DNA of 64,000 nucleotides from Legionellales bacterium (GTDB taxonomy: Bacteria; Pseudomonadota; Gammaproteobacteria; Berkiellales; Berkiellaceae), in contig PANA01000004.1 in the NCBI GenBank assembly GCA_002708265.1, positions 124,001-188,000 on the forward strand, read 5' to 3'. Under the pieces are notes generated by a model. It was not told the DNA's origin. It searched no databases and saw only the letters and a list, made by a program, of their open reading frames with translations. Numbering within the stretch: the stretch's first letter is position 1; each line of letters opens with the position of its first letter. Shown here piece after piece: positions 10,058 to 21,371 of this stretch. Position numbers and translations under genes: made by a program.

Positions 10058-11304
10058 GTGAGATTAAAAATTACACCGTTAACTTTGGTCCTCAGCATCC
10101 AGCGGCGCATGGTGTTCTTCGATTAGTCCTTGAAATGGACGGCGAAATCGTTGTTCGGGCAGATCCGCATATCGGCTTACTTCACCGAGCTACTGAAAAG
10201 CTAGCGGAAACAAAACCTTACAATCAAACTATCGGTTATATGGATAGGCTTGATTACGTCTCTATGATGTGTAATGAGCATGCCTATGTAATGGCTATCG
10301 AAAAGCTATTAGGTGTGGAAGTGCCGATTCGAGCACAATACATCCGAGTAATGTTCGATGAAATTACCCGCATCCTTAATCACTTAATGTGGATAGGCGC
10401 TCACGCGCTTGACGTCGGTGCGATGACAGTCTTTTTGTATGCCTTTAGAGAGCGTGATGAGTTATTTGATTGTTACGAAGCTGCTTCAGGTGCTCGTATG
10501 CATGCAACGTATTACAGGCCGGGTGGTGTTTATCGCGATTTGCCTAATAAAATGCCCCAGTTTGAATCCAAGATTCGTTCAGCTAGTGCTTTAAAAAGTT
10601 TAAACCGAAATCGTAACGGTAGCCTCTTAGAATACATATGGGATTTTACAGAGCGTTTTCCACAACGAATTAAAGAATATGAGCAGTTGTTATCCGGTAA
10701 CCGTATTTGGAAACAAAGACTTGTAAACATTGGTGTTGTTTCAAAAGATCGAGCGCTTGAGCTAGGGTTCACTGGTCCTATGCTGCGCGGTTCTGGTGTT
10801 GAGTGGGACCTAAGAAAGAAACAGCCTTATGAAGTGTATGACCGATTAGATTTTGACATCCCCGTGGGAACAAAAGGGGATTGCTTTGATCGTTACTTAG
10901 TTCGTGTTGAGGAAATGCGTCAATCTAATCATATTATTCGTCAGTGTGTTGAGTGGCTTCAAGCGAACCCAGGACCTGTTATGGTTGGTGATCATAAAGT
11001 TGCGCCACCACGACGAGAAGAAATGAAAGAGGACATGGAGTCTCTTATTCACCATTTCAAACTATTTACTGAAGGGTATACGCTCGACAAAGGCGAGGCC
11101 TATGCAGCAATTGAGCACCCTAAAGGTGAATTGGGTGTTTACTTAGTATCAGATGGGGCTAATAAACCTTACCGTCTCAAGGTTCGTCCCCCTGGCTTTT
11201 ATCATCTAGCGGCTATGGAAGAGATGGCAAAGGGACATTTTCTGGCTGATGTTGTCGCAATTATTGGTTCACAAGATATCGTCTTTGGAGAAATAGATCG
11301 CTAA
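10054..11304 (+). CDS. nuoD: NADH-quinone oxidoreductase subunit D
   Basis: Complex I 49 kDa subunit, 416 residues, which forms the quinone pocket with NuoB. Seen: [17 protein letters not shown] with the quinone-binding histidine loop, [29 protein letters not shown], and the C-terminal DIVFGEIDR that ends nearly all NuoD proteins. Overlaps nuoC by four bases and nuoE by one. Confidence 0.96.
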   Translation: MSEIKNYTVNFGPQHPAAHGVLRLVLEMDGEIVVRADPHIGLLHRATEKLAETKPYNQTIGYMDRLDYVSMMCNEHAYVMAIEKLLGVEVPIRAQYIRVMFDEITRILNHLMWIGAHALDVGAMTVFLYAFRERDELFDCYEAASGARMHATYYRPGGVYRDLPNKMPQFESKIRSASALKSLNRNRNGSLLEYIWDFTERFPQRIKEYEQLLSGNRIWKQRLVNIGVVSKDRALELGFTGPMLRGSGVEWDLRKKQPYEVYDRLDFDIPVGTKGDCFDRYLVRVEEMRQSNHIIRQCVEWLQANPGPVMVGDHKVAPPRREEMKEDMESLIHHFKLFTEGYTLDKGEAYAAIEHPKGELGVYLVSDGANKPYRLKVRPPGFYHLAAMEEMAKGHFLADVVAIIGSQDIVFGEIDR

Positions 11305-11792
11305 TGGCTGAACACTACGAAATATCCTCAACAGTAGCCGCTCAGATTGACAAGTGGATCGAGAAGTATCCTCCTGATCATAAAGAGGCGGCTGTTATGG
11401 CGGCATTGATTATCGTTCAAAAAGACTGTGGTGGTTGGCTGCCAACCCCTGCAATGGACGCCGTTGCCGACTATCTTGAAATGCCTAAAATCGCTGTTTA
11501 TGAAGTAGCAACATTTTACTCTATGTATGAATTAGAGCCGGTTGGACGTAATAAGATTTGGGTTTGCACAAATATATCCTGCGGACTTTGCGGTGCTCAG
11601 AAGGTTGTTGATCATTTGCAAAAACGGTTAGGGGTTACACTTGGTGAAACAACCGAAGATAACAGAATTACCTTAAAGAATGCAGAGTGCTTGGGTGCAT
11701 GCTCAGGCGCACCAATGATGCAGGTTAATGAATCGTACCATGAGAATTTAACCCCTGAAAAAATTGATGCCATTTTAGATGGCTTGGAGTGA
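11304..11792 (+). CDS. nuoE: NADH-quinone oxidoreductase subunit E
   Basis: Complex I 24 kDa subunit (162 residues), a thioredoxin-like protein with the binuclear [2Fe-2S] cluster N1a. The four ligands are in CTNISC and CLGACSGAP. The conserved ATFYSMYELEPVG precedes them. The TAATG junction with nuoD indicates translational coupling. Confidence 0.95.
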   Translation: MAEHYEISSTVAAQIDKWIEKYPPDHKEAAVMAALIIVQKDCGGWLPTPAMDAVADYLEMPKIAVYEVATFYSMYELEPVGRNKIWVCTNISCGLCGAQKVVDHLQKRLGVTLGETTEDNRITLKNAECLGACSGAPMMQVNESYHENLTPEKIDAILDGLE

Positions 11793-11795
11793 CAA

Positions 11796-13076
11796 ATGTT
11801 GAAAGTATGTTTGCGTACGATTGACGATGCAGAGCCTTGGTCACTTGCAACCTATGAAAAACACGGGGGCTACCAGGTATGGCGTCGTATATTGCAAGAG
11901 CAGATGCCGCCTGAAAAAATTATCGACGAAATTAAAGCTTCAGGTTTAAGAGGACGTGGTGGTGCAGGATTTCCTACCGGTTTGAAGTGGAGCTTTATGC
12001 CACGGTCTAAACCGGGCAACAAGTATGTAGTTTGTAACTCCGATGAAGGAGAGCCAGGTACATTTAAAGATCGGGACATTATGCGCTATAACCCTCATCA
12101 AGTGATTGAAGGGATGGCCATCGCTGGATATGTGATGGGTGCTACGGTTGGTTATAACTATATCCGTGGAGAGTACAATGAGCCTTTTGATCGTATGGAG
12201 CAGGCGCTTGAAGAAGCACGTGCGGCCGGTCTTTTAGGGGCTAATATTCTAAGCAGTGGTGTCGACTTTCAGATGCACAATGTATTGGGCTATGGCGCTT
12301 ACATCTGTGGCGAAGAAACAGCACTGATGGAATCACTAGAAGGTAAAAAAGGTCAGCCACGCTTCAAGCCACCATTCCCTGCCAATCATGGTCTTTGGGG
12401 CTGCCCAACCAACATTAATAACACAGAAAGTTACGCCTCTATCCCAGTCATCTTAGAAAAAGGTGGTCAGTGGTTTATGGAGCAGGGGATTCCCAATAAT
12501 GGTGGGACTAAATTGTTTTCTGTGTCAGGACATGTAAACAACCCAGGAAACTTTGAAATCCCGCTAGGAACCCCCTTTGCTAAATTATTAGAAATGGCCG
12601 GTGGCGTTCGTGAAGGCAGAAAGTTAAAAGCAGTTATTCCTGGTGGTTCATCCGTACCGGTATTACCTGCGCATGTCATGATGGAATGCAATATGGATTA
12701 CGATAGCATTGCAAAGGCCGGTTCAATGCTTGGCTCAGGTGCTGTTATCGTAATGGATGACACCACTTGTATGGTGAATGTATTGGCTAGAATTTCTGAG
12801 TTTTATTACGAAGAGTCATGTGGTCAGTGTACGCCATGCCGAGAGGGTACCGGTTGGTTGTCTCGAATTGTTCATCGAATTGAACATGGACAAGGCACTA
12901 TGGAAGATTTAAAAGTGCTAGATCGTGCGGCTTCCAACATTATGGGGCGGACGATTTGTGCTTTAGGTGACGCCGCTGCGATGCCTGTGAGAAGTTTCAT
13001 AAAAACATTCCGTGATGAGTTTGTTTACCACATCGAACACAAAAAATGTATGGTGAATGCTGATGCCCACAATTAA
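11796..13076 (+). CDS. nuoF: NADH-quinone oxidoreductase subunit F
   Basis: Complex I 51 kDa subunit, 426 residues: NADH site, FMN and [4Fe-4S] cluster N3. Glycine-rich FMN/NADH loops are [16 protein letters not shown] and [15 protein letters not shown]. Cluster ligands are in [12 protein letters not shown] with a later cysteine in GRTICALGD. It begins four bases after nuoE. Confidence 0.96.
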   Translation: MLKVCLRTIDDAEPWSLATYEKHGGYQVWRRILQEQMPPEKIIDEIKASGLRGRGGAGFPTGLKWSFMPRSKPGNKYVVCNSDEGEPGTFKDRDIMRYNPHQVIEGMAIAGYVMGATVGYNYIRGEYNEPFDRMEQALEEARAAGLLGANILSSGVDFQMHNVLGYGAYICGEETALMESLEGKKGQPRFKPPFPANHGLWGCPTNINNTESYASIPVILEKGGQWFMEQGIPNNGGTKLFSVSGHVNNPGNFEIPLGTPFAKLLEMAGGVREGRKLKAVIPGGSSVPVLPAHVMMECNMDYDSIAKAGSMLGSGAVIVMDDTTCMVNVLARISEFYYEESCGQCTPCREGTGWLSRIVHRIEHGQGTMEDLKVLDRAASNIMGRTICALGDAAAMPVRSFIKTFRDEFVYHIEHKKCMVNADAHN

Positions 13077-15378
13077 AATTGACGGCAAATCTATCGAGGT
13101 AGAACCTGGACAAATGCTCATCGAGGCTGCTGAGTCGGTTGATGTAACAGTTCCTCGTTTTTGCTACCACAAAAAATTATCGATTGCGGCAAACTGCCGT
13201 ATGTGTTTGGTGGAAGTTGAGGGAGCCCCTAAAGTAGTTCCCGCTTGCGCAACGCCTGTTTCAGATGGGATGGTTGTGAACACTCGTAGTACCAAAGCAA
13301 TCACTGCTCAAAAAGCAGTTATGGAATTTTTGCTAATTAACCATCCGCTAGATTGCCCGATTTGTGATCAGGGTGGCCAGTGTGAGCTGCAAGACGTTGC
13401 AATGGGATATGGTAGCGATTTATCTACCTTTTCAGAAGGTAAACGTGCGGTACCCGATCAAGATATTGGACCTTTAATTCAAACTGAAATGACACGATGT
13501 ATTCATTGTACTCGTTGTGTTCGTTTTGGAGATGAGGTTGCCGGTATTCGTGAAATGGGCGCCACAGGAAGAGGTGAACATGTTCGTATCGGGACCTTCT
13601 TAGAAAAAAGTATTGACTCAAATCTATCTGGAAATGTTATTGATTTATGTCCAGTAGGTGCTTTGACTTCTAAACCTTTCAGATATCGTGCTCGAGCATG
13701 GGAAATGACTGAAAGAGATGCAGTAGCCAGTCATGACTGCCTAGGATCAAACGTTCACGTCCATATCAGAAGAAATGTAGTGCAGCGGGTAGCGCCTAGA
13801 GAAAATGAAGTTCTCAATGAGGTTTGGCTATCAGATCGTGATCGATTTAGTTACGAAGGTTATAACAGTAGTGAACGTCTTTCACAGCCGCAGATTAAAG
13901 TGGATGGCGAGTGGAAAACGGTTTGTTGGGAAAAAGCGCTTTCTCATGTTGCCAATAAAACAGCCTCAATTGCTCAAGCATCAGGTCCAGATGCTCTAGG
14001 TTTTATTGCCAGCCCTAATGCCACTGTTGAAGAAGCGTATTTGCTACAAAAGATTGCACGTTTTATCGGTACCAATAATGTTGACCACCGTTTGCGTTTG
14101 GCTGATACCTCTGCTCAAACAGCAATGCCACAAATGCCAACAATCGGTATTACAATGCCTGAGCTTGAACAAGCAGAATGTGTCGTTATCATTGGTGGCA
14201 ACATTAATGATGAAGTACCATTGATTGCCCAACGTTTAAGAAAAGCTGCTTTGGCAGGGGCTAAGATATTTTTGGTGGATATTGATCCGCGTGATCAAAT
14301 ATTTGATGTGGCCGGTGTCATTCCTGTAAGTGAGCTTGACTACGTTAAAGTCATTAACGATCTAGTAGGTGATCAAGGAACAGCTGATTACAAAGCGTTG
14401 CGCGAAGCCCTAAACGCTTCACAAAAGAAACATATTCTACTGGGATGTGCTTTACAGGAGCATCCAGATTTTGGTGCAGTCACAATGGCGGCTAAGCAAT
14501 TGGCAGATAAAGTTGGCGCCACCTATGGGTTTGTGACATCTGGAGCCAACACGGCCGGTGTATCGCTTGCTGGATGTCTGCCACATCGAGCTGTTGGTGG
14601 GGCAACAGTGCCTAATCCAGGACTCAGCGCGTTGGAAATGTTTAAAAATCCTCGTAAAGCATACTGGGTGTTGGGAAATGAACCTGAGCACGATTCTTTA
14701 GAACCAATAACCGCACTATCAGCACTAGAGCAAGCAGAGTTTGTTGTTTGTGTTAGTCCATTTTTATCAGCAACGATGCACTCCTACGCAGATGTGGTAT
14801 TGCCTATGGCACTACCTTATGAAACTGCTGGTGCGTTCATCAGTGGTACGGGACAATGGCAGAATTTTACTGCCGGTACAGATGGACCGGGTGAAACTAA
14901 ACCTGCTTGGAAAATTCTTCGCGTTCTAGGAAATCTGCTTGAAGTACCTGGTTGTGACTATTTGAACACGCAAATGGTTCGAGCGGCTATTCGTTCAGAG
15001 GTTGAGTCGGTTGATTTTAGACCTGAATCTGTCGCTGTAAATTCAGCCACAAAATTTGAAAGTTCCAAACTGTATTGCTTGCCATATGTTCCTCAGTATT
15101 CTGTAGATGGTGTTGTTAGACGGGCTACTTCCTTGCAAAAAACACATTCTGCTGTTCAGGCTCGTGTGGTTAGGTTAAGTGCTGAAGCTGCAAAGGCTCA
15201 GAATCTTACTGATGGTCAGATGGTTTCTGTAAAGCAAAATGAAGAGACTCAAGCCATTTGTCTTCCATGTCAGATTGATGTGTCATTACCTGCTAACGCT
15301 GTAGTACTGCCGTGGGCGATTAAAGAAAGTATTGTACTCAGAGCTCCTTACCAGACAGTGGAGATCCAGCCAGCATGA
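13063..15378 (+). CDS. nuoG: NADH-quinone oxidoreductase subunit G
   Basis: Largest peripheral subunit, about 771 residues. The N-terminal ferredoxin-like [2Fe-2S] domain is [21 protein letters not shown]-like with further ligands. It is followed by the His/Cys cluster region [18 protein letters not shown] and a [4Fe-4S] motif [10 protein letters not shown], and then an inactive molybdopterin-oxidoreductase fold. The four cysteines of the extra N7 cluster seen in E. coli are not evident near [16 protein letters not shown] 13063 is chosen because GGTGA (about six bases upstream) fits it better than ATG 13057. The gene overlaps the end of nuoF. Confidence 0.95.
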   Translation: MPTIKIDGKSIEVEPGQMLIEAAESVDVTVPRFCYHKKLSIAANCRMCLVEVEGAPKVVPACATPVSDGMVVNTRSTKAITAQKAVMEFLLINHPLDCPICDQGGQCELQDVAMGYGSDLSTFSEGKRAVPDQDIGPLIQTEMTRCIHCTRCVRFGDEVAGIREMGATGRGEHVRIGTFLEKSIDSNLSGNVIDLCPVGALTSKPFRYRARAWEMTERDAVASHDCLGSNVHVHIRRNVVQRVAPRENEVLNEVWLSDRDRFSYEGYNSSERLSQPQIKVDGEWKTVCWEKALSHVANKTASIAQASGPDALGFIASPNATVEEAYLLQKIARFIGTNNVDHRLRLADTSAQTAMPQMPTIGITMPELEQAECVVIIGGNINDEVPLIAQRLRKAALAGAKIFLVDIDPRDQIFDVAGVIPVSELDYVKVINDLVGDQGTADYKALREALNASQKKHILLGCALQEHPDFGAVTMAAKQLADKVGATYGFVTSGANTAGVSLAGCLPHRAVGGATVPNPGLSALEMFKNPRKAYWVLGNEPEHDSLEPITALSALEQAEFVVCVSPFLSATMHSYADVVLPMALPYETAGAFISGTGQWQNFTAGTDGPGETKPAWKILRVLGNLLEVPGCDYLNTQMVRAAIRSEVESVDFRPESVAVNSATKFESSKLYCLPYVPQYSVDGVVRRATSLQKTHSAVQARVVRLSAEAAKAQNLTDGQMVSVKQNEETQAICLPCQIDVSLPANAVVLPWAIKESIVLRAPYQTVEIQPA

Positions 15379-16415
15379 TGGATATCAACTTAGAAACGTT
15401 AATGCCACTTATATGGATAGTGTTTAAGGTCATCCTGGTTATCCTGCCTTTAATGCTTGGCGTTGCCTACTTAACGCTTGCTGAAAGATGGGTCATTAGT
15501 GCCATTCAATGTCGAATCGGTCCTAACCGGGTTGGACCTTTTGGCTTACTTCAGCCGATGGCAGATGGGTTGAAGCTTTTTCTTAAAGAAATCATTCGGC
15601 CTACCAAGTCTAATCTTTATCTGTATCTGATCGCTCCGATGATGGCTTTTGTACCAGCGCTTCTTGCCTGGTCTGTGGTGCCTTTTATGCCAGGTTGGGT
15701 GATAGCAGACCTCAATTTAGGGTTGTTATTTTTGCTAGCAATGACTTCAGTTGGGGTATACGGAATTATAGTTGCTGGCTGGGCCTCAAACTCTAAGTAT
15801 GCCATGATGGGGGCGCTTCGGGCAGCTGCTCAGGTCGTCTCTTACGAAATTGCGATGAGTTTTACCTTTGTTGGTGTACTGATGGCCGCAAAAAGTATGA
15901 ACATGTCTGATATTGTTATGGCGCAAAGTGGTGGTATCTGGCATTGGTATGCGCTTCCTATGTTCCCTCTGTTTGTTGTTTACTGGATTTCAGCTGTGGC
16001 TGAAACAAACCGATCACCATTTGATGTGGCAGAAGGGGAGTCAGAGATTGTTGCAGGCTTCCATGTCGAATATGGTGGTATGGCCTTTGCAATGTTCTTC
16101 TTGGCAGAGTATGCCAATATGATACTGGTTGCCAGTTTAGCGGTTTTGCTATTCATGGGGGGATGGTTGTCACCTTTTGAGGGGATCCCACTTGTCGGTG
16201 AAGCTCTTGCATGGGTACCGGGCCTTTTCTGGTTTTTAGCAAAGCTTAGTTTCTTTATCTTCTTATTTTTGTGGTTTAGAGCGACATTTCCTCGCTACCG
16301 ATACGATCAGATCATGCGTTTAGGCTGGAAAGTTTTTATTCCACTCACATTTGTTTGGATATTAGTTTTAGTAGTGGCGCAAGTCATGCAAGTCGGACCA
16401 TGGTTTGTTAGCTAG
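15375..16415 (+). CDS. nuoH: NADH-quinone oxidoreductase subunit H
   Basis: Membrane subunit at the quinone entrance, 346 residues with eight or so membrane helices. Signatures: [26 protein letters not shown] and [25 protein letters not shown], the acidic loop that lines the quinone channel. ATG overlaps the nuoG stop (ATGA). Confidence 0.96.
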   Translation: MMDINLETLMPLIWIVFKVILVILPLMLGVAYLTLAERWVISAIQCRIGPNRVGPFGLLQPMADGLKLFLKEIIRPTKSNLYLYLIAPMMAFVPALLAWSVVPFMPGWVIADLNLGLLFLLAMTSVGVYGIIVAGWASNSKYAMMGALRAAAQVVSYEIAMSFTFVGVLMAAKSMNMSDIVMAQSGGIWHWYALPMFPLFVVYWISAVAETNRSPFDVAEGESEIVAGFHVEYGGMAFAMFFLAEYANMILVASLAVLLFMGGWLSPFEGIPLVGEALAWVPGLFWFLAKLSFFIFLFLWFRATFPRYRYDQIMRLGWKVFIPLTFVWILVLVVAQVMQVGPWFVS

Positions 16416-16426
16416 GGGAGAGTAAA

Positions 16427-16927
16427 ATGAAAAGCATAAAGAAACATTTATGTCACTGGGTAAAGACATTTACTCTCTGGGAACTGCTCAAAGGGCTAGC
16501 TTTAACAGGACGCTACCTATTTGCGCGAAAAGTGACGATTTTATATCCAGAAGAAAAGATGCCACGTTCAAATAGAATGCGGGGGATCCATGCACTTAGG
16601 CGTTATCCAAATGGAGAAGAGCGGTGCATTGCTTGTAAGCTTTGTGAAGCTGTGTGCCCTGCATTAGCAATTACCATTGACTCTGAGGCTCGAGAAGATG
16701 GGTCGCGCAGAACAACACGTTATGAGATTGACCTGTTTAAATGTATTTACTGTGGTTTTTGTGAAGAATCTTGCCCAGTTGATTCGATCGTTGAAACTGG
16801 TGAAACCCACTATGTTTTTACTGAAAGAGGGCAAAACATAATAGACAAGCCATTGTTATTGGCCTTGGGTGATAAATATGAAGCCGACCTCGCTAGAGAT
16901 CGCGCTGAAGATGCACCATACCGATAG
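16427..16927 (+). CDS. nuoI: NADH-quinone oxidoreductase subunit I
   Basis: Complex I 23 kDa (TYKY) subunit, 166 residues, with two ferredoxin-type motifs [12 protein letters not shown] and [12 protein letters not shown] that hold clusters N6a and N6b. The N-terminal amphipathic segment docks on the membrane arm. GGGAGAG lies about eight bases upstream of the ATG. Confidence 0.95.
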   Translation: MKSIKKHLCHWVKTFTLWELLKGLALTGRYLFARKVTILYPEEKMPRSNRMRGIHALRRYPNGEERCIACKLCEAVCPALAITIDSEAREDGSRRTTRYEIDLFKCIYCGFCEESCPVDSIVETGETHYVFTERGQNIIDKPLLLALGDKYEADLARDRAEDAPYR

Positions 16928-16935
16928 GAAAAGTC

Positions 16936-17544
16936 ATGATAGAGCAAACGGTTTTTTACATTTTTTCCTCACTTGCCATACTGTCAGCATTATGGATGGT
17001 GATCGCTAAGAACCCTGTTCGTGCGGTACTTTCGATGGTTTTTACCTTCATTTGTATGTCGGCGATTTGGCTCTTGCTCGAAAGTGAGTTTCTAGCGATC
17101 TCACTGATATTGGTTTATGTCGGTGCTGTCATGGTCTTGTTCTTGTTTGTGGTAATGATGCTTGATGTAAATGTCCCCACGTTTAGAGAGAATTTTGTAG
17201 CCTATTTCCCAATTGGTGTTTTAATTGCAGGTGTATTTTTGGGCACATTGCTGCTTTCTATTTATGATATTGATTATGCGGCTCTGCCTGTACCAACATC
17301 GAAAGATGCGGATTACAGTAATGTCAAAGCCCTTGGGCAATTGATGTACACCGATTACTTACTGCCGTTTGAGTTGGCTGGTGGCTTACTACTGGTCGCC
17401 ATTGTAGCGGCTATCTCTTTGACCTTTAGACCATCTAGAAATGTTAAGTCTCAAAATATCAATGAGCAAATACGAACGGATGCCTCAACAAGAGTCAAGC
17501 TAGTTAAGATGCCCCCTGAAACCGACTGGAATGAGGATGCATAA
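16936..17544 (+). CDS. nuoJ: NADH-quinone oxidoreductase subunit J
   Basis: Membrane subunit of 202 residues with five predicted helices in the first 170 residues. The conserved third-helix region LILVYVGAVMVLFLFVVMML is present. The C-terminal tail is hydrophilic. The stop is directly followed by the nuoK ATG. Confidence 0.94.
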   Translation: MIEQTVFYIFSSLAILSALWMVIAKNPVRAVLSMVFTFICMSAIWLLLESEFLAISLILVYVGAVMVLFLFVVMMLDVNVPTFRENFVAYFPIGVLIAGVFLGTLLLSIYDIDYAALPVPTSKDADYSNVKALGQLMYTDYLLPFELAGGLLLVAIVAAISLTFRPSRNVKSQNINEQIRTDASTRVKLVKMPPETDWNEDA

Positions 17545-17850
17545 ATGATTGGGTTAAGTCACTATTTAACGGTCGCTGCCATACTGTTTTCGATCGGTGT
17601 TGCTGGTTTATTCATCAACCGAAAGAATGTGATCATATTGTTGATGTGTTTAGAGCTTATTTTGTTAGCGGTTAACACAAACTTCATTGCTTTTGGTCAC
17701 TTTAATCAAAACATGAATGGTGATGTTTTTGTATTTTTCATTTTAACGGTTGCTGCTGCTGAAGCGGCGATTGGACTTGGATTGCTTGTTGTCCTGTTCA
17801 GAAAACGAAGAACCGTTGAAGTAGATCAACTTAGTGCGCTAAAAGGGTAA
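17545..17850 (+). CDS. nuoK: NADH-quinone oxidoreductase subunit K
   Basis: Three-helix membrane subunit of 101 residues, the usual size. Conserved glutamates of the proton path lie in [13 protein letters not shown] and [15 protein letters not shown]. It overlaps nuoL by one base (TAATG). Confidence 0.95.
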   Translation: MIGLSHYLTVAAILFSIGVAGLFINRKNVIILLMCLELILLAVNTNFIAFGHFNQNMNGDVFVFFILTVAAAEAAIGLGLLVVLFRKRRTVEVDQLSALKG

Positions 17851-19817
17851 TGCTTGTGACAAACGATATGCTAACTAATTGTCTGATAGTTGTATTTGCC
17901 CCACTAATTGGTGCAATTGTTGCTGGATTGGGGTGCCGTGTCATTCCTCGTTGGTTAGCACATACAGCGACAATATTGGGTGTGGCTGTTTCCTGTTTTT
18001 ACTCCTATCAAGTACTTATGCAGTTGATGGCAGGTGGACCAGCACTTTATACCAATTTGTATACCTGGGCCCAGTTTGGGGATTTTTCTCTTTCAATTGG
18101 CTTTATGGTTGATAAGCTGACTGCAACGATGATGTTAGTGGTCACTTCCGTGTCTTTAATGGTTCATATATATACCATTGGCTACATGCATGAAGACGGG
18201 GGTTATAACCGATTTTTTGGCCTCATTTCTTTATTTACTTTTGCCATGCTGATGTTGGTAATGGCAAACAATTTCCTTCAGCTTTTCTTTGGTTGGGAAG
18301 CAGTTGGTTTGGTTTCATATCTACTGATTGGCTTTTGGTTTACCAAGCCAAGTGCCGTTTTCGCTAACCTAAAAGCTTTTTTAGTGAATCGCGTTGGAGA
18401 TCTTGGATTCCTTCTTGGAATAGCGATGGTTTTTGCTTATTTTGGCAGTTTGGATTATCAAACCGTTTTCGAGCAGGCTAGTAGTACAAAGTTGGCGGGT
18501 ACAGTTGTTCCTTTTCTGGGTACTCACCTAGATGTCATGACATTAATGACGCTCTTACTATTTGTTGGGGCCATGGGTAAATCAGCACAAGTGCCTTTGC
18601 ATGTATGGTTGCCTGATTCAATGGAAGGTCCTACACCTATATCCGCTTTGATTCACGCTGCTACGATGGTAACAGCAGGGGTGTTCATGGTGACTCGAAT
18701 GTCGCCCTTGTTTGAATTATCTTCGACTGCTTTGAATGTTATTATGGCGATTGGTGCAACAACGTGTTTCTTTATGGGGCTGCTCGGTATCGTTCAGCAC
18801 GATATAAAGCGAGTCGTTGCTTATTCTACATTGTCACAATTGGGTTATATGGTGACTGCTCTAGGCGCGAGTGCTTATGCGGCAGGCATTTTCCATCTAG
18901 CCACACATGCATTTTTTAAAGCGCTACTCTTTTTAGGAGCGGGCTCTGTGATCGTTGCTTTGCATCATCAGCAAGATATGCGTCAAATGGGTGGGCTTTG
19001 GAAGAAAATGCCTATTACTTGGCTGTGCATGCTGATTGGTACTCTGGCACTTACAGGTGTTCCTTTCTTATCTGGATTTTACTCAAAAGACTTGATTATT
19101 GAAGCGGTTGAGTTATCTCAACTACCATCAGCCCATTGGGCACACCTGGCTGTTCTTAGTAGTGTTTTTGTTACCAGCTTTTACAGCTTTCGATTATTGA
19201 TTTTAGTATTTCATGGCAAGTCTAGAATGACTCAAGAGCAGTATAGTCATGCTCATGAGACACCCATTGTTGTTTGGGGGCCATTAGTACTGCTTGCAAT
19301 TCCGTCTGTTTTATTAGGTGCTTATGCTTTGCTACCGGTGCTAGAAGGGTTTTGGGGAAGTGCTATTTTCGTCGATCCTTCCCATGATGTTTTAGCAGTA
19401 CTTGCGCATCATGTTCACTCTAGTACTGAAATGGCTTTAAATGCCGTCCATCATGCGCCTTTTTGGTTAAGTATGTCTGGTGCTTTCTCCGCTATTATTA
19501 TTTACCAATTTTTTCCTGGCATTCCAGCAACGGCAGCTCGAGCATTACGACCTGTACATGTCTTGCTGTCTCAAAAATACTTCTTTGACTGGTTCAACGA
19601 GCAAGTACTTGCTCGATTGATTCGATTTGTTGGCTGGTTATCTTGGCGAGTAGGGGATGAGCTTTTGATTGATGGTGCTGCTGTAAATGGTAGTGCTTCA
19701 GTCGTCTCGCGTTTATCACAGCAAATCAGACAACTTCAGTCCGGTTATATCTATCACTACGCCTTTGCAATGATTCTAGGAGCTCTAGGTTTATTGCTCT
19801 GGTTTGTTTTCCGGTAA
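17850..19817 (+). CDS. nuoL: NADH-quinone oxidoreductase subunit L
   Basis: Antiporter-like proton-pumping subunit, 655 residues. Conserved features are FFGWEAVGLVSYLLIGFW, GKSAQVPLHVWLPDSMEGPTPISALIHAATMV and the lysine-bearing HAFFKALLFLGAGS. The C-terminal part contains the long lateral helix followed by a last membrane span. ATG 17850 overlaps the nuoK stop; a GTG two codons later is possible. Confidence 0.95.
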   Translation: MLVTNDMLTNCLIVVFAPLIGAIVAGLGCRVIPRWLAHTATILGVAVSCFYSYQVLMQLMAGGPALYTNLYTWAQFGDFSLSIGFMVDKLTATMMLVVTSVSLMVHIYTIGYMHEDGGYNRFFGLISLFTFAMLMLVMANNFLQLFFGWEAVGLVSYLLIGFWFTKPSAVFANLKAFLVNRVGDLGFLLGIAMVFAYFGSLDYQTVFEQASSTKLAGTVVPFLGTHLDVMTLMTLLLFVGAMGKSAQVPLHVWLPDSMEGPTPISALIHAATMVTAGVFMVTRMSPLFELSSTALNVIMAIGATTCFFMGLLGIVQHDIKRVVAYSTLSQLGYMVTALGASAYAAGIFHLATHAFFKALLFLGAGSVIVALHHQQDMRQMGGLWKKMPITWLCMLIGTLALTGVPFLSGFYSKDLIIEAVELSQLPSAHWAHLAVLSSVFVTSFYSFRLLILVFHGKSRMTQEQYSHAHETPIVVWGPLVLLAIPSVLLGAYALLPVLEGFWGSAIFVDPSHDVLAVLAHHVHSSTEMALNAVHHAPFWLSMSGAFSAIIIYQFFPGIPATAARALRPVHVLLSQKYFFDWFNEQVLARLIRFVGWLSWRVGDELLIDGAAVNGSASVVSRLSQQIRQLQSGYIYHYAFAMILGALGLLLWFVFR

Positions 19818-19829
19818 TAGGGGCAGAAA

Positions 19830-21356
19830 ATGACACCTTGGTTGAGTTTATTAACGTGGTCTCCCATCCTTTGTGGAATAGTCCTATTGCTACTACAAGG
19901 CTCATCTTTGTCACAGCACAAAGGCCTTATTCGTTGGACTGCTCTGTTGCTTTCCCTCGGCATGTTGGCGATGTGCTGGCCAGTTGTACAAGCGTTTCAA
20001 ATTGACACAGATGCATACCAGTTAATTGAGAGAGTATCTTGGTTTGCTCCTCTGGACATTCATTACGCTTTGGGAATTGATGGCTTCGCTTTGCCTTTGA
20101 TTCTTTTGACTTGTTTTATTACGCCAATCGTAGTTTTGAGCGGCTGGAATCTAGAGAAAAACCAAGCAGGGTACTTTGCAGCATTTTTTATTATGCACGG
20201 CTTGACCGTTGGGGTCTTCTGTGCGATGGACGCTATCCTTTTTTACTTATTTTTTGAAGCAATGTTGATCCCAATGTTTTTAATTATAGGTATCTGGGGT
20301 GGTGAAAATAGAATTTATGCCACAGTTAAGTTTTTCTTGTATACATTCTTTGGTTCTATCTTCTTACTGTTAGCGTTGATTTGGCTGCATCTTCAAGCGC
20401 AATCAGCAGGTATGACGGATACCTTTATGATTCAAACCTTCCACCAGTTGCCGATTGCTTCTTCAAATCAGTTGTTGTTGATGGTGGCGTTAATGTTAGC
20501 GTTTGCAATTAAAATCCCAATGTGGCCAGTACATACTTGGTTACCAGATGCACACGTACAAGCCCCTACGGGTGGCTCCATTGTACTAGCTGCTATTATG
20601 TTGAAACTTGGTGGTTACGGTTTGATACGTTTGGTTATGCCCATTGTGCCAGGTGCTTTCTTCAATTATGGCCACTGGGTTATTTATTTATCCCTAATTG
20701 CCATTGTATATGTTGGTCTAGTAGCAATAGTCCAAGAGGACATGAAAAAGCTAATTGCTTACTCCTCAGTTGCTCATATGGGCTTTGTGACTTTGGGTCT
20801 TGCGTCAGTATTTATGCTCTTAGATTCTCCCACTGCTGCTCAAATGAGCTTAGGCGGCGCCTATGTTCAAATGATATCGCATGGGTTTATATCAGGAGCG
20901 TTATTTTTATGCGTTGGCATTTTATACGACCGTATTCACAGTAAAAAAATAGCGGATTACGGAGGGGTTGCCACGGTCATGCCGTTACTTGGTGCCTTTG
21001 CGGTTTTCTTTGCAATGGCTAACTGCGGCCTTCCAGGTACCAGTGGTTTTATTGGCGAGTTCTTAGTGATTGTGAGTGCTTGGCAGGTTAAGCCTCTTTA
21101 TGCATTCCTTTCTGGTTTAACGCTTATTCTTGGGGCAGCATACTCGTTATGGCTCGTCAAACGAGTTGCTTTTGGCCCCATTACAAATAGCGCTCTAAAT
21201 CAAGTTGCAGGGTTAAAGTCACCAGAATTTATCGCGTTATTTGTATTGGGTGTCGCTGTATTGGCTGTTGGTGTGTGGCCTCAACCGCTGATTGAGATGA
21301 CAGAAGCATCAGCCAATGGTTTGCTAGCACATATTTTGGCGTACCGCGCCTTTTAG
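19830..21356 (+). CDS. nuoM: NADH-quinone oxidoreductase subunit M
   Basis: Antiporter-like subunit, 508 residues, about 14 helices. Key residues: glutamate in FYLFFEAMLIPMFLIIGIWG, WPVHTWLPDAHVQAPTGGSI, and a lysine in EDMKKLIAYSSVAHMGF. It follows nuoL by 12 bases with AGGGG upstream. Confidence 0.95.
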   Translation: MTPWLSLLTWSPILCGIVLLLLQGSSLSQHKGLIRWTALLLSLGMLAMCWPVVQAFQIDTDAYQLIERVSWFAPLDIHYALGIDGFALPLILLTCFITPIVVLSGWNLEKNQAGYFAAFFIMHGLTVGVFCAMDAILFYLFFEAMLIPMFLIIGIWGGENRIYATVKFFLYTFFGSIFLLLALIWLHLQAQSAGMTDTFMIQTFHQLPIASSNQLLLMVALMLAFAIKIPMWPVHTWLPDAHVQAPTGGSIVLAAIMLKLGGYGLIRLVMPIVPGAFFNYGHWVIYLSLIAIVYVGLVAIVQEDMKKLIAYSSVAHMGFVTLGLASVFMLLDSPTAAQMSLGGAYVQMISHGFISGALFLCVGILYDRIHSKKIADYGGVATVMPLLGAFAVFFAMANCGLPGTSGFIGEFLVIVSAWQVKPLYAFLSGLTLILGAAYSLWLVKRVAFGPITNSALNQVAGLKSPEFIALFVLGVAVLAVGVWPQPLIEMTEASANGLLAHILAYRAF

Positions 21357-21371
21357 TCAAAGGATCTTAGC

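Noticed and set aside
13057-13062. Earlier ATG for nuoG
   Set aside because: GGTGA would be only one or two bases away; ATG 13063 has proper spacing and matches the family start.
13730-13780. Loss of NuoG N7 cluster as a defect
   Set aside because: The N7 cluster is absent from many complex I enzymes and is not needed for electron flow, so it is not a mutation.
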